A stretch of 64,000 nt of DNA from Sphingobacterium sp. (GTDB taxonomy: Bacteria > Bacteroidota > Bacteroidia > Sphingobacteriales > Sphingobacteriaceae), in contig JAIRVH010000192.1 of assembly GCA_031253985.1 (NCBI GenBank), positions 62,001 through 126,000 of the forward strand, read 5' to 3'. Shown here one piece after another: positions 19,274-28,752 of this stretch. Position 1 is the first letter of the stretch. Each line of letters begins with the position of its first letter. Position numbers and translations under genes: made by a program. The notes beneath the pieces are model-generated. The model was not told the origin of the DNA and ran no database searches. It saw nothing but the letters and a program-made list of their open reading frames with translations.

Positions 19274-19690
19274 CTAGCTACCTCTGTATGTTGCATATCC
19301 GAACGGGCTAACAGTGATCGGAACATGATAATGCTTATCGTCTTTTATCTCGAAAACGACTTCAATGAATGGGTAAAATGTTTCGATTTTTTGGGAAAGG
19401 AAATAGCTTTCCGTATAGAACTTAAGTTTATATATCCCTTTATTATCTACTTTACCGGTTTCCAGGAAATTACCGATGCGACCACTATTATCCGTTTTTT
19501 CACTGGCCACAGTTACCCATTGCTTGTTCGGCATCAATTTATCCAAATCAACTTTAACATCGGGTGAAGGGCTTCCCTTTGATATATCCAAAATGTGAGT
19601 TGATAATTGATATTTACTGTTCTGGCTATATGCCGTCAATCCAAACAGCATACATAACAACATGATCATGTACTTTTTTTTATTCATCAT
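19274..19690 (-). CDS. Exported 5-hydroxyisourate hydrolase / transthyretin-like protein
   Basis: About 138 residues from the ATG at 19688-19690, which gives a clean signal peptide ending near AYSQ. An upstream ATG at 19702 is also possible. The transthyretin-like family signatures are present: LSTHILDISKGSPSPDVKV near the N-terminus and the C-terminal YRGS. The cytoplasmic family hydrolyses 5-hydroxyisourate in urate breakdown. A signal peptide points to a periplasmic variant, as in some other bacteria. No uricase or decarboxylase gene is nearby, so the urate link is not supported by context. Confidence 0.85.
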   Translation of the reverse strand: MMNKKKYMIMLLCMLFGLTAYSQNSKYQLSTHILDISKGSPSPDVKVDLDKLMPNKQWVTVASEKTDNSGRIGNFLETGKVDNKGIYKLKFYTESYFLSQKIETFYPFIEVVFEIKDDKHYHVPITVSPFGYATYRGS

Positions 19691-19935
19691 CGCTATACTC
19701 ATTTTTTATTTTCATTAAATAATTCATTTAAGATCAGCGTTTTTTCAAGTTTGCCTGTTTAATTCAACAGACTGATTTACTGTCACCGCTATTATTTCTC
19801 CTTAGGTTATTTATCAAATACCATTTTTTAATCACTTAAAAGGACATCATACGGAATTAATAGACTACAAATATCCTAAATTATTCTAAAAAAAATCAAA
19901 TTAAGTATAAATATAAACTAAAACAAATATATTTC

Positions 19936-19951
19936 CAAGTTATAACTTGGG
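19936..19951. promoter_or_regulatory. 16-bp perfect palindrome, possible operator
   Basis: CCAAGTTATAACTTGG is a perfect inverted repeat in the 352-bp gap 19,703-20,054, about 245 bp upstream of the hydroxyisourate hydrolase gene and just beyond the 3' end of the DinB-like gene. A dimeric regulator could bind it, but no target is proven. The rest of that gap is AT-rich with nothing else recognisable. Confidence 0.3.
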
Positions 19952-20054
19952 GGTGTAGGTTTATGCAAACCTTATGGAAGAACTATAGACAGCGATTTAA
20001 ATAATAATTATCTATTTGTGCAGGATCATAAAATTCAGTAGCCTTTGCACTGAT

Positions 20055-20546
20055 TTATTTTTTCACTTGAGAAATCCATTTCGGAGCACGATCAATTGTC
20101 TGTCGAAGGTACAAATTCAATTGTGCAACATGATGCTGAATATGCCGCATGTTATACAATAGAATCTCAAGGAAAGAAAAGTTTTTAGATTCGTTGATCC
20201 AACGCGCATTCATAGTCTCCGGAGTGAGCTTTTCAATATGCGTTCTAGCTTTTTGTCTGCAGTGCTCCAAATACGCAAGAATTTCTGATCTGGTATATGT
20301 CCGGTCCGGCTTTTTGCCCGTTGGATCAAATTCTGAAAATGTAAACGGTTTAGGCGGTTCAAATTTATCGGGTTCTACAGATAAATAATAATCTGTCCAA
20401 AAGGTACAATGGAAAGACAGATACCAAAAATCTAATGCGGTGTCCCATTGCTCATCAGGACACATTTGGATCGCATTTTCAAGCATGCCTAAACTAGCGC
20501 CAAACTGGATCCAAAGAGCATCTCTTATCATAATCGAATCTTGCAT
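20055..20546 (-). CDS. DinB-family (four-helix bundle) protein
   Basis: 163 residues from the ATG at 20544-20546 (MQDSIMIRD). A longer reading to 20666 adds 40 poorly coding residues. The DinB/YfiT fold is suggested by spaced helices and His residues: LSFHCTFWTDYYLS in the middle and MRHIQHHVAQLNLYLRQ near the C-terminus, a typical metal-binding pattern. Members are metal-dependent, often thiol transferases, or of unknown activity. It lies downstream of the possible immunity gene on the same strand. Confidence 0.8.
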   Translation of the reverse strand: MQDSIMIRDALWIQFGASLGMLENAIQMCPDEQWDTALDFWYLSFHCTFWTDYYLSVEPDKFEPPKPFTFSEFDPTGKKPDRTYTRSEILAYLEHCRQKARTHIEKLTPETMNARWINESKNFSFLEILLYNMRHIQHHVAQLNLYLRQTIDRAPKWISQVKK

Positions 20547-20675
20547 ATTTGATTTTTTATTGGACAGAACAATACATATAACCACTATTAAGTCAATTGA
20601 CCGAATTCCGACAGTAGATGAAATTAAATCCATTCCAAGAGAAGTGGCCTTAACGCTTATTTTCAATTTTGAATT

Positions 20676-21323
20676 TCACAATTTTTTCAAGACTTTGTTT
20701 AGTTCAATTACGCTTTCACGATATCTCGGATATTTTCGAATATTTCGAACACTATGATTTTGATTGTTTACGGTACCCACTTCACCGATTTCAAAAAAAA
20801 GCTCGTCGATTAAAAGTCCGTTTACTATACACTTAGAAATATATTCCGCACTTTGTTCAAACTTTGGTATTGTCTTTAAATGGTTGTATATAATCTGCTC
20901 CGCATTGTCTCTTTGATGTTGTTCGATTGCTGTCATTGGTAACATAAGGAGAAATAAATGTTCAAACTGCTGAAGTGATAAAAGTTCATCCCAAGTTAGA
21001 AACCATGCTTCAAAATGTCCTCCCAAATTCCCAAAGTAAATGTCATTAAGAAAAAATATAATTTCATGATCTTTAAATTCAATTAAGAAAGTTATATCTT
21101 CCTCTAATTTTCCCCCGATAAATTTTAAAGATTCTCCACCTTTGTCAATCGAAAAAAATTGTTCTTTCCATTCAGCTAATTTTTCTTCGGCAATTCCGAT
21201 AACTTCTAGTGCTTCGTCAATGTTGATCTCGTTGATGTCATCGTATCCATTGAACCATTTAATATAGCTATACCAAAAGAACGTATTGTCTTTTAAGTTG
21301 TTTTGTGTAATTTGTCTATCCAT
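20676..21323 (-). CDS. Hypothetical protein, possible immunity protein
   Basis: 215 residues, soluble and acidic, no signal peptide. It opens with a Trp/Tyr-rich segment (FFWYSYIKWFNGYDDINEI), followed by an alpha/beta region and a C-terminal helical part. The style resembles immunity proteins of polymorphic toxin systems, perhaps the Imm19 type, but I cannot confirm this. No toxin gene with a matching C-terminal domain is visible beside it. If the call is right, it is an orphan immunity gene. Confidence 0.5.
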   Translation of the reverse strand: MDRQITQNNLKDNTFFWYSYIKWFNGYDDINEINIDEALEVIGIAEEKLAEWKEQFFSIDKGGESLKFIGGKLEEDITFLIEFKDHEIIFFLNDIYFGNLGGHFEAWFLTWDELLSLQQFEHLFLLMLPMTAIEQHQRDNAEQIIYNHLKTIPKFEQSAEYISKCIVNGLLIDELFFEIGEVGTVNNQNHSVRNIRKYPRYRESVIELNKVLKKL

Positions 21324-21376
21324 ATTTAGTTACTGATATAAAATCGGTCTGACAAGCCAATTTATTTATATTACTT

Positions 21377-21512
21377 ATTTCTTATCCTATTCCAAGTCGA
21401 TCAAAGAACAAATCTGTTAGATTTGTAAGACTGCAAATGATCAAAATCCAAATTGCATGGAATAGCGGATTATCAATTGTGGGTTATACAACCATTGGTT
21501 TGACAGCAACGC
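21377..21512 (+). repeat. Partial decayed copy of the VOC gene's upstream region and 5' end
   Basis: About 110 bp (21,377-21,488) is nearly identical to 34,061-34,172, and a further ~18 bases (TTGGTTTGACAGCAACGC) match codons near the start of the VOC gene at 34,207. The ~50 bp between the two matches in the intact copy is missing here. A small frame MIKIQIAWNSG is shared by both copies. The remaining parts of the 21,324-21,874 gap hold no recognisable gene apart from the hairpin at 21,819. Confidence 0.65.
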
Positions 21513-21818
21513 TATAAACAATTTTCAAATATCGAAAATCCGACATATGTTTCCACGGCAGCTAACTTAGCAAAAAAGAATTTACTTTCACTTCATATAT
21601 CCGTTACATTTTTAGTTATGCTTCCGCACAGTATGGGACTTTATTTGTTATTTATGCTCCTGTATTTGTGATATAATAACCCTATAAAATATCTTTGTAG
21701 ACATGTTAACCCTTTTATGAAAGAATCATAATATCCTTTGGCTTGTATCGTTGTGTTTTTAGGTAACATCCGGAAATTAAAATTTCTGGTTCAGGTTGAT
21801 CGGCTATTTTATAAAGAA

Positions 21819-21858
21819 AATTAGCCCGATCTTTTTATAAAAAGGCCGGGCTAATTTA
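21819..21858 (-). terminator. Terminator at the end of locus 2
   Basis: An 11-bp stem AAATTAGCCCG (21,819-21,829) / CGGGCTAATTT (21,848-21,858) lies 17 bp after the sulfatase stop, with TTTTCTTT following on the minus strand. Confidence 0.65.
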
Positions 21859-21874
21859 ATATTAAAGGTTTTTT

Positions 21875-23323
21875 TTATTGAACCTTTTTAATCAAAGGAA
21901 AAATAGTGCTTTCAACATGCGCTTTTTCGATCAGACGACGTAATTCAACTACTTTTTTGGGATTATCAGCAGCAATATTATTTTGCTCCTTTGGATCCTG
22001 CTTAAGATTAAAAAGTTCCATTGTCGGTGCGCCGCTCATAACTTTCTGCAAAATAAGTTTCCAATCCCCTTTACGGACAGCCTGACGTCCTCCGTCCTCA
22101 TGGAATTCCCAGTAAAGATAGTCATGCTGCTTTTGCTTTTTACTGTTACCCAGCAATGTCGGAACAATAGAAATCCCATCGGTATATCTCGGCTTATCTG
22201 CTTTGGCTAATTCGACCATAGTTGGCATAATATCCCAAAAAGCGCCTAAATAATCTGATGTTTTTCCCGCTGCAATTTTACCTCGCCAGTAAGCAATAAA
22301 GGGTGTCTTTATCCCTCCTTCGTAAAGATCACGTTTTGTACCCCGCAATCCGCCCGAACTATTGAAAAAATTAGGATCTGCGCCACCCTCTTTATGTGCT
22401 CCATTATCACTGGTGAATATAATAATTGTATTATCCAGCAGGTTATTTTGACGTAATCTTTCAACGATCTGTCCTACATACGCATCCATCCGACTTACCA
22501 TACTTGCATACATCGCATGGGGCTTTTCGACACTGTTATACCCCGGAACTGTTGCTTTGGAACCATAATCATTGCCTCGGTAAGGCTTCTCATCAAACTT
22601 ATCAGCATATTGCCTGTAGTACTCGTCTGCAGGTCCTGCAAGTTCAGCATGAGGTAGCACAGTAGGAACAAAAAGAAAGAAGGGTTTATCTTTGTTGGCA
22701 TCGATAAAAGCAAGGGTTCTTTCCTGAATCAATGCTGGTGCATACTGGCCCTGCGCCATCAAGCCATTGGCTTCAAGTTCAATACGTTGCTTATTATGCC
22801 AAAGATGGGTAGGATAATATCGATGTGATTGACGTTGACAATTGTACCCATAAAATTCGTCAAATCCTTTCTGGTCAGGTGCACCAGTTGTACCTACCAT
22901 GCCCAACCCCCATTTACCAAAGGCTCCGGTGGCATAACCGGCCTTTTGCAGTAACATAGCGATGGTCTGCACTGAATCGGCCAATGGCTCTTGCCCCTCT
23001 GGTTCAATTTCCTTATTGCCCCTGACGTAAGTGTGTCCTGTATGTTGTCCTGTCATCAATGATGAACGCGATGGTGCACATACGGAAGTGCCTGCATAGA
23101 AATTGTCAAACTTCATCCCCGATTGGGCCAATGAATCGATATGTTTGGTTTCGATCTTCCCTTGACCATAGGCTCCCAAATCGCCGTAACCAAGATCATC
23201 GGCCATAATAAATACAATATTCGGTCTTTTGTTTCCACTTTGTGCGAAAATGCTGCTTGTAAACGTCACGATTAAGACAACTAGGAACGTTTTCTTTAGC
23301 GCGATCAATGTTAATGCTTTCAT
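21875..23323 (-). CDS. Exported sulfatase, formylglycine type (locus 2)
   Basis: 482 residues with a signal peptide ending near FAQ. The metal-binding start NIVFIMADDLGYGD and the sulfatase signature CAPSRSSLMTG are clear. C82 is the Cys converted to formylglycine, so a maturase elsewhere in the genome is required. Further conserved pieces are GHTYVRGN and FTSDNGAHKEGG. It belongs to the S1 arylsulfatase family and removes sulfate esters from carbohydrates, in the periplasm or at the surface. It ends the locus 2 operon, 16 bp after SusD, which implies that the imported glycan carries sulfate. Confidence 0.93.
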   Translation of the reverse strand: MKALTLIALKKTFLVVLIVTFTSSIFAQSGNKRPNIVFIMADDLGYGDLGAYGQGKIETKHIDSLAQSGMKFDNFYAGTSVCAPSRSSLMTGQHTGHTYVRGNKEIEPEGQEPLADSVQTIAMLLQKAGYATGAFGKWGLGMVGTTGAPDQKGFDEFYGYNCQRQSHRYYPTHLWHNKQRIELEANGLMAQGQYAPALIQERTLAFIDANKDKPFFLFVPTVLPHAELAGPADEYYRQYADKFDEKPYRGNDYGSKATVPGYNSVEKPHAMYASMVSRMDAYVGQIVERLRQNNLLDNTIIIFTSDNGAHKEGGADPNFFNSSGGLRGTKRDLYEGGIKTPFIAYWRGKIAAGKTSDYLGAFWDIMPTMVELAKADKPRYTDGISIVPTLLGNSKKQKQHDYLYWEFHEDGGRQAVRKGDWKLILQKVMSGAPTMELFNLKQDPKEQNNIAADNPKKVVELRRLIEKAHVESTIFPLIKKVQ

Positions 23324-23339
23324 GTGTTATAAATTAATT

Positions 23340-25121
23340 TTACCAGCCTTCGTTCTGTTTTAAGTTTTTATTCTGTACCAATTCTGCTGCAGGTATCGGA
23401 TATAAATAATAGTATTCAGGAAAAGGAGACGGTGCTTTACCTTCGTAAGAAATATAGCCTTTTGTTTGTCCATTTTCTATGGGAATAGGGGTATTGGAAG
23501 GTACATCTACTCCCTTGGTTATATATCGTCCTAATTTCGGGGCAATGGCATAATCCATTTTTTTCCATCGTCTGAGATCGTCAAAACGAAACCCTTCACC
23601 CATCAGTTCAACAGCACGCTCGCGACGTATTTCCCACAGCACTGGACTTACCTTCTCATCGCGTTTGGGATCGGGTGGAATTGCCGTTAACTCCAGCGAA
23701 GCCACTCCAGCGCGTGACCTTAATTTATTTATCGTTTGATCGATAATTTGCTGGTTGATCTCTCCCAATTCATATTTTGCTTCCGCATATCCGACCAACA
23801 CTTCCCCCAGCCTAAATATAGGAGCATCGTTGATATCAACATTCTGAATCCTATTGATCTTATTACTGAATTTGTAAAACCGATATCCTGTATAACTCAC
23901 ACTATAAGGCTGTCCATTGGTGAAATCGACATAATGTGGTTCCTCTTTCAATATGAGACCTTCCCAGTTCATCCAGGGTAAAGTTTTATGTTTATCGTCT
24001 GATAGTGTGGCCATCAAATCGATATACTCCCGATCCTTCGGATCATCGGAATACTCCCAAAGCATATTTGTTTTCCCCATTTTAACTTTATAGGGAGGCG
24101 GAATGGTAAAGTATAGACGGGTATCACGGTTTCGGAATTCAGTATATGCACTTTCATCACCAGCAAATGTTGGACTCACCCATCGTGTTTTCCCATCTTT
24201 CATCAGATACATATCCACAGCTTTCTTGGTAAGATCCCACCTGCCCGAGGAATTACGCGCCAGAGATGCCAAACCATGTGTAATCTGATTCAAATCATAC
24301 TGCTTATATAGAAAAACCTCGGGTACATTCGCCAATGATTCACTGTTGAACAGCAGATCATAATTGCTCAATAACGGTATGGTACCGGATAGAATTTTTT
24401 CGGCTGCTGCAGTTGACAATTTTAGGTATTTCTCGGCGTCTTTAAGTTGATGGTATTTCCTCCATGTCCCCTCTCTCAGGCCAAAGCGTGCTGTCAGTGC
24501 CAGGACAACCTTACGATTGATGGTATTGGGTCCATCCCCATTTTCTTTGATATTTTCTCCCGCGTAGCTAAGCATTTCAACGATGTGGGCGGCAATTTCA
24601 TCACGAGTTCCAGGAAGACCGTACAGAACTTCGGTATCGCCGTCGCCAATGGTACGCTCTACCCAGATCGCCTGACCAAATTTGTTCAGGAGATCCATAT
24701 ATTGGTAAGCCTTGAAAAAGTAGCCAATGCTGCGAATATGCTTCTTTTCGACTTCAGCTAGCTGGCTTGCCTGCTCAATGTTATCCAAAAGAACATTGAT
24801 AGAACGGATCTGAACAAATGGACTACTGTAATCGTTACTTGTTGATGGGACGACCATTCGCTGCCAAGCCCAATCAGAAGTGGCGTTTGCCTGAGCTTTG
24901 GCAAATAGGTCGCCGTTGACTTCAGCATCGGGCACAGCATTGCTATAGCCAGGAAACGTGCCATAGAATTGCCAAGCATAGGAAATAAAATTGTTATAGT
25001 TTGTGAAAGTACTTTGCTCTGTCAATGTACCTTCCGGATCGAGGTCCAGTAAATTGCTGCAGCTTGTTAACGATGTGGCTAGCCCCAGACAAAGGATATA
25101 GTGGATAAATTTCTTTTTCAT
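23340..25121 (-). CDS. SusD/RagB-family lipoprotein (locus 2)
   Basis: 593 residues. The lipobox Cys is C21 (LTSC), then SNLLDLDPEGTLTEQSTFTN, a typical SusD N-terminus. Near the C-terminus RRERAVELMGEGFRFDDLRR is the hallmark motif. It is the outer-membrane glycan-binding partner of the SusC encoded just upstream. The gap to SusC is 23 bp and to the sulfatase 16 bp, so all three are one operon. Confidence 0.95.
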   Translation of the reverse strand: MKKKFIHYILCLGLATSLTSCSNLLDLDPEGTLTEQSTFTNYNNFISYAWQFYGTFPGYSNAVPDAEVNGDLFAKAQANATSDWAWQRMVVPSTSNDYSSPFVQIRSINVLLDNIEQASQLAEVEKKHIRSIGYFFKAYQYMDLLNKFGQAIWVERTIGDGDTEVLYGLPGTRDEIAAHIVEMLSYAGENIKENGDGPNTINRKVVLALTARFGLREGTWRKYHQLKDAEKYLKLSTAAAEKILSGTIPLLSNYDLLFNSESLANVPEVFLYKQYDLNQITHGLASLARNSSGRWDLTKKAVDMYLMKDGKTRWVSPTFAGDESAYTEFRNRDTRLYFTIPPPYKVKMGKTNMLWEYSDDPKDREYIDLMATLSDDKHKTLPWMNWEGLILKEEPHYVDFTNGQPYSVSYTGYRFYKFSNKINRIQNVDINDAPIFRLGEVLVGYAEAKYELGEINQQIIDQTINKLRSRAGVASLELTAIPPDPKRDEKVSPVLWEIRRERAVELMGEGFRFDDLRRWKKMDYAIAPKLGRYITKGVDVPSNTPIPIENGQTKGYISYEGKAPSPFPEYYYLYPIPAAELVQNKNLKQNEGW

Positions 25122-25144
25122 AATATTCTGCGGTTTTTGAAGAT

Positions 25145-28100
25145 TTAAAACGTAACATTAACGCCAAAACTGTACTTTTTCAGGAATGGATAAATACCTC
25201 CCGACCCTATGTTTTCACCATCGGCCTCCATCCCTTTTGGCATGTGATCAGCTTTAAATAAATTTTCGCCCGAAACAAATACCTTGATATTGTCGATCAC
25301 TTTGCTCCGTAAAGTTTTTCTGTCGAGGGTATAGCCAAGTGTAATATTTCGCACCCGAAGATAGGAGCCGTCCGACAGGTATTTGGTCTGTGTTCTTCGG
25401 TTCGCTGAAGTATTTAAACCTGCGTTTGCATAGACACGCGCATAGGTCGCATCCGTATTGTTCGGTGTCCAATAATCTAGATTACCCTTATAGAGCGTAC
25501 CGAATTCGTTATTGTATGGCCACATCAAGAAATTGCTCAACCAAAGATCCCGCTTTCCTACTCCCTGTATAAATACGCTCAAATCAATATTCTTGTAGGA
25601 GAAATTACTATTCAGACCGAACTGAAACCGCCTATTATTATTACCTATAACCTTCATATCACCGGGATCGGATACCGTACCAGTACCACCGAAGATGATA
25701 CCATCACCATTTAAATCCGCATATTTAATATCTCCCGGATTCTGAGCAACACCTTTGAAATATGGAATCCCTTCTTTTAACTTCCCATTTAACAAACTGG
25801 CATTTAAACTATTTTCCTGAAAATCATCTACTGTATAATAACGGTCTGTAACATATCCCCAGATTTCACCGAGTTCTTTTCCTTTGTAGAAGCCATCGAT
25901 TAAGCCAGCACTATTATTAATTTTGGTAATGAAACCTCTATTATCTGAAAGATTAAATGCAAATGAATATTTAAAATCTTTAATCTTGTCTTTCCAGGAA
26001 AGTTCCAGCTCCCATCCCTTTGATTCAAGATCCGTAATATTCTGGAATGGAGGCTGTGCTCCCAAAACTGCAGGTAAGTCGGCCCCCTGAAAAAGCATGC
26101 CTATCGTCTGACGTCTAAACCAGTCAAAACTTCCGTTTAATTTGCTATTGAACAAAGCGATGTCAACACCGAAATTTAAAGTACGCGCCTTCTCCCAGGA
26201 AAAAGTAGAACTGATTAAATTTGGTGGATTTATCGTCAGGTAGCGGATGCCAGTATTTGGATCGATCCAATTTGCATTGCCCGCCCCCATCTGCGGTATT
26301 GCAGGAAAATAAACTTGATTTTTATTGGTATCAAATACGACCTGGTTACCGATTTCCCCATAAGAAGCCCTGAACTTCAACATTGGGATACTATTTTTTA
26401 ACCCGCTCATAAATCGTTCCTCAGCAACGTTCCAACCAGCAGAAACGGATGGAAAAAAGCCAAACCTGCTACCTTTGAGGAAACGGGAGGAGCCGTCCAG
26501 TCGACCGTTCAGTTCCAATAGATAACGATTCTTATAATCATAGTTAATTCTGCCAAAGTATCCTAGGATAGCATACTGACTAAAACTATCGGATGTATTT
26601 TGCGTTCCTGTACTTGTGCCCAAGGAGGGAGATTCAGGACTCAAAATTCCATATCTTGTTGCTGAAAATGATTCACTATAACTTTTCTCATAATTTGTTC
26701 CCACCAAAACTTTCAGATTATGATCATCCAATGCACGGCTATAACTCGTATAAAGATTTAAAGCATTATAGTCTGTCAGGGAATTAGAACGAGTATAAAA
26801 ATCTTGATTGAACAGGTATTCCGTATTAAAATTATTTGGATTCATATACCTATTTCTGTTCTGCGCATTTTTATTGTTCAGATTATTCTTACTGAAAGTA
26901 TATTCAGCAGTTATATTCCAGCCCGGCAAAGGATTATACTCCAGCTTACCAAAGAGCCTAAGATTCTCTTCATATCTGCGCGAAGGATCTTCATATTTTA
27001 AATAATTGTTGGGCGTACCGTATGGTATAGCTTTCCCATCGCCATCTATCGTCTCGCCGGGATTAAGGTATGAGCCGAATGTCAGAGCCCGATAAAACAT
27101 TTCCCCCATATTGGCTGGGGTAAGGCGATTATCCTTTTTATAAAAGACATTAACACTTGCATTAAAATTCTTGAACAATTCGGCGTTTAGATAAGCATTG
27201 AAATTATATCTGCTATAGCTATCTTTTTTGGTAATCATAATACCATCTTCGTTGCTATACATACCAGAAAGCCTATACGCAATCTTTTCAGAACCACCTC
27301 TAATAGAAAGATTATGCAGGTGTTCAAATCCAGTCTGGAATACCTCATTGTATAAATCGTATTCCTTTAGGGGATATTTTGTGTTATTTACCACGGCTAT
27401 TCCATCAGGATATTTTGTTGGGTCCGTTTTATAGTCGTTTAATAAATCAAGCCAGGTATCGACATTTTGTCCTGCCCAATTGGAAGTATTTCCAAAGTCT
27501 TTTAATGCCTGCACAAATTCAAGTGGACTCGCTTTTTCAGGGAGTGTTGAAGGACGGCTCCAAGTTAGATTGCTCGAATAATTGATGCTGGTCGGCTGAT
27601 TTCTGGATCCTTTTTTTGTCGTGATCAGAATGACCCCAAAGGCTGCTCTAGCGCCATAAATAGAAGAAGCGGCAGCATCTTTCAATACGGTGACACTTAA
27701 GATATCCTTGGGGTTTATATCGTCCATATTCATAGGAACATTGTCGACCAATACCAAGGGGCTACCACCATTTATGGAAGTAACGCCACGAATATTTAGT
27801 TCTGTCGATGTGCCAGGACGTCCTCCACCGAAAGTAACCTGTAAACCAGGCAAAGCCCCTTGTAATGCTTGGGAGCTGCTACTTACGGGTCGATCTCCCA
27901 ACACTTTTTCCATATCAACTGAAGCGACAGCCCCTGTGAGATTCGCTTTCCGTTGTGTACCATAACCAACAACAACAACTTCCTCCAAGGAGGTCAGATC
28001 TTCCTGGAGGACAACATTCATAAATGATTGGCTAACCGGAATCTCCTGGCTGATAAATCCTACATTACTGATGAATAAAATGGCATTTGGCCCGCTTACT

Positions 28101-28606
28101 TTTAGATTAAATTCGCCTTTATCGTTTGTACTTGTACCGCGATCCTTATCCTTTTCGACTACGGTGACACCCGATAAAGGTAAGCCCTGCCGATCTAAAA
28201 CCTTTCCTTTGATATCGAGCCCTTGGACTTCTTTAGTGTTGACAGTGATCACATAGGTGTTTTCATTCATACTTTGCATCCGGAGCTGAAATCTATTCAG
28301 CAATGGCGCTAAAGCGTTGGTCCAATTTTGGTTCTCGACAGAAATAAGGGGAAGGCTTTTATTGGAGATGACATTGTCAAAATATATAAACTTGACTTTA
28401 GTCTGCTTCTCAATGGTTTTTAAAACAGTCTTGAGATCGGTGTTTTTTATTTTTAGGGATACCTTTTCCTGTGCTTTGGTACTTATTCCGAAGACCTTTA
28501 CGGTAAATGCAAAAGTGAGCGCTAATGTTAATTTTGTCATTAATGCATATTTAATGGTGCTAGATTTTCGTGCAAAAAATACCTGACCATGTAAATTTTT
28601 TTTCAT
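25145..28606 (-). CDS. SusC-family TonB-dependent receptor with STN domain (locus 2)
   Basis: 1153 residues. A signal region (about 22-45) is followed by STN (about 47-115: VSLKIKNTDLKTVLKTIEKQ), a carboxypeptidase-regulatory-like domain (about 130-210), the plug with EEVVVVGYGTQRKANLTGAV, and a barrel ending in FGVNVTF. Same architecture as the locus 1 receptor but clearly a separate gene. It imports a glycan with its SusD and, through STN, should signal to the FecR protein encoded upstream. Confidence 0.95.
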   Translation of the reverse strand: MKKNLHGQVFFARKSSTIKYALMTKLTLALTFAFTVKVFGISTKAQEKVSLKIKNTDLKTVLKTIEKQTKVKFIYFDNVISNKSLPLISVENQNWTNALAPLLNRFQLRMQSMNENTYVITVNTKEVQGLDIKGKVLDRQGLPLSGVTVVEKDKDRGTSTNDKGEFNLKVSGPNAILFISNVGFISQEIPVSQSFMNVVLQEDLTSLEEVVVVGYGTQRKANLTGAVASVDMEKVLGDRPVSSSSQALQGALPGLQVTFGGGRPGTSTELNIRGVTSINGGSPLVLVDNVPMNMDDINPKDILSVTVLKDAAASSIYGARAAFGVILITTKKGSRNQPTSINYSSNLTWSRPSTLPEKASPLEFVQALKDFGNTSNWAGQNVDTWLDLLNDYKTDPTKYPDGIAVVNNTKYPLKEYDLYNEVFQTGFEHLHNLSIRGGSEKIAYRLSGMYSNEDGIMITKKDSYSRYNFNAYLNAELFKNFNASVNVFYKKDNRLTPANMGEMFYRALTFGSYLNPGETIDGDGKAIPYGTPNNYLKYEDPSRRYEENLRLFGKLEYNPLPGWNITAEYTFSKNNLNNKNAQNRNRYMNPNNFNTEYLFNQDFYTRSNSLTDYNALNLYTSYSRALDDHNLKVLVGTNYEKSYSESFSATRYGILSPESPSLGTSTGTQNTSDSFSQYAILGYFGRINYDYKNRYLLELNGRLDGSSRFLKGSRFGFFPSVSAGWNVAEERFMSGLKNSIPMLKFRASYGEIGNQVVFDTNKNQVYFPAIPQMGAGNANWIDPNTGIRYLTINPPNLISSTFSWEKARTLNFGVDIALFNSKLNGSFDWFRRQTIGMLFQGADLPAVLGAQPPFQNITDLESKGWELELSWKDKIKDFKYSFAFNLSDNRGFITKINNSAGLIDGFYKGKELGEIWGYVTDRYYTVDDFQENSLNASLLNGKLKEGIPYFKGVAQNPGDIKYADLNGDGIIFGGTGTVSDPGDMKVIGNNNRRFQFGLNSNFSYKNIDLSVFIQGVGKRDLWLSNFLMWPYNNEFGTLYKGNLDYWTPNNTDATYARVYANAGLNTSANRRTQTKYLSDGSYLRVRNITLGYTLDRKTLRSKVIDNIKVFVSGENLFKADHMPKGMEADGENIGSGGIYPFLKKYSFGVNVTF

Positions 28607-28631
28607 AGTTTTAAATTGATTATGGAACCAT

Positions 28632-28707
28632 AGAGTGCTTTATCTTTCTCAGGGACTTCGCACTCTTATTTCATGAACATGAAGGATACATCATTGGGTG
28701 TATCCTT
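28632..28707 (-). promoter_or_regulatory. Two hairpins in the FecR-SusC gap of locus 2
   Basis: AGAGTGC (28,632-28,638) pairs with GCACTCT (28,660-28,666), and AAGGATACA (28,682-28,690) with TGTATCCTT (28,699-28,707). Both lie in the 146-bp gap before the SusC start at 28,606. A T run follows the second stem only on the plus strand, so on the minus-strand transcript these look like leader structures rather than simple terminators. Confidence 0.5.
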
Positions 28708-28752
28708 TTTTTGAAACTTTATGTATAATCTTTCATTATCGTTTATTTAGGG

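Noticed and set aside
9833..28606. Similarity between the two SusC genes as a possible recent duplication
   Set aside because: They share the family plug motif but diverge throughout the barrel, so they are ordinary family members, not a duplicated segment.
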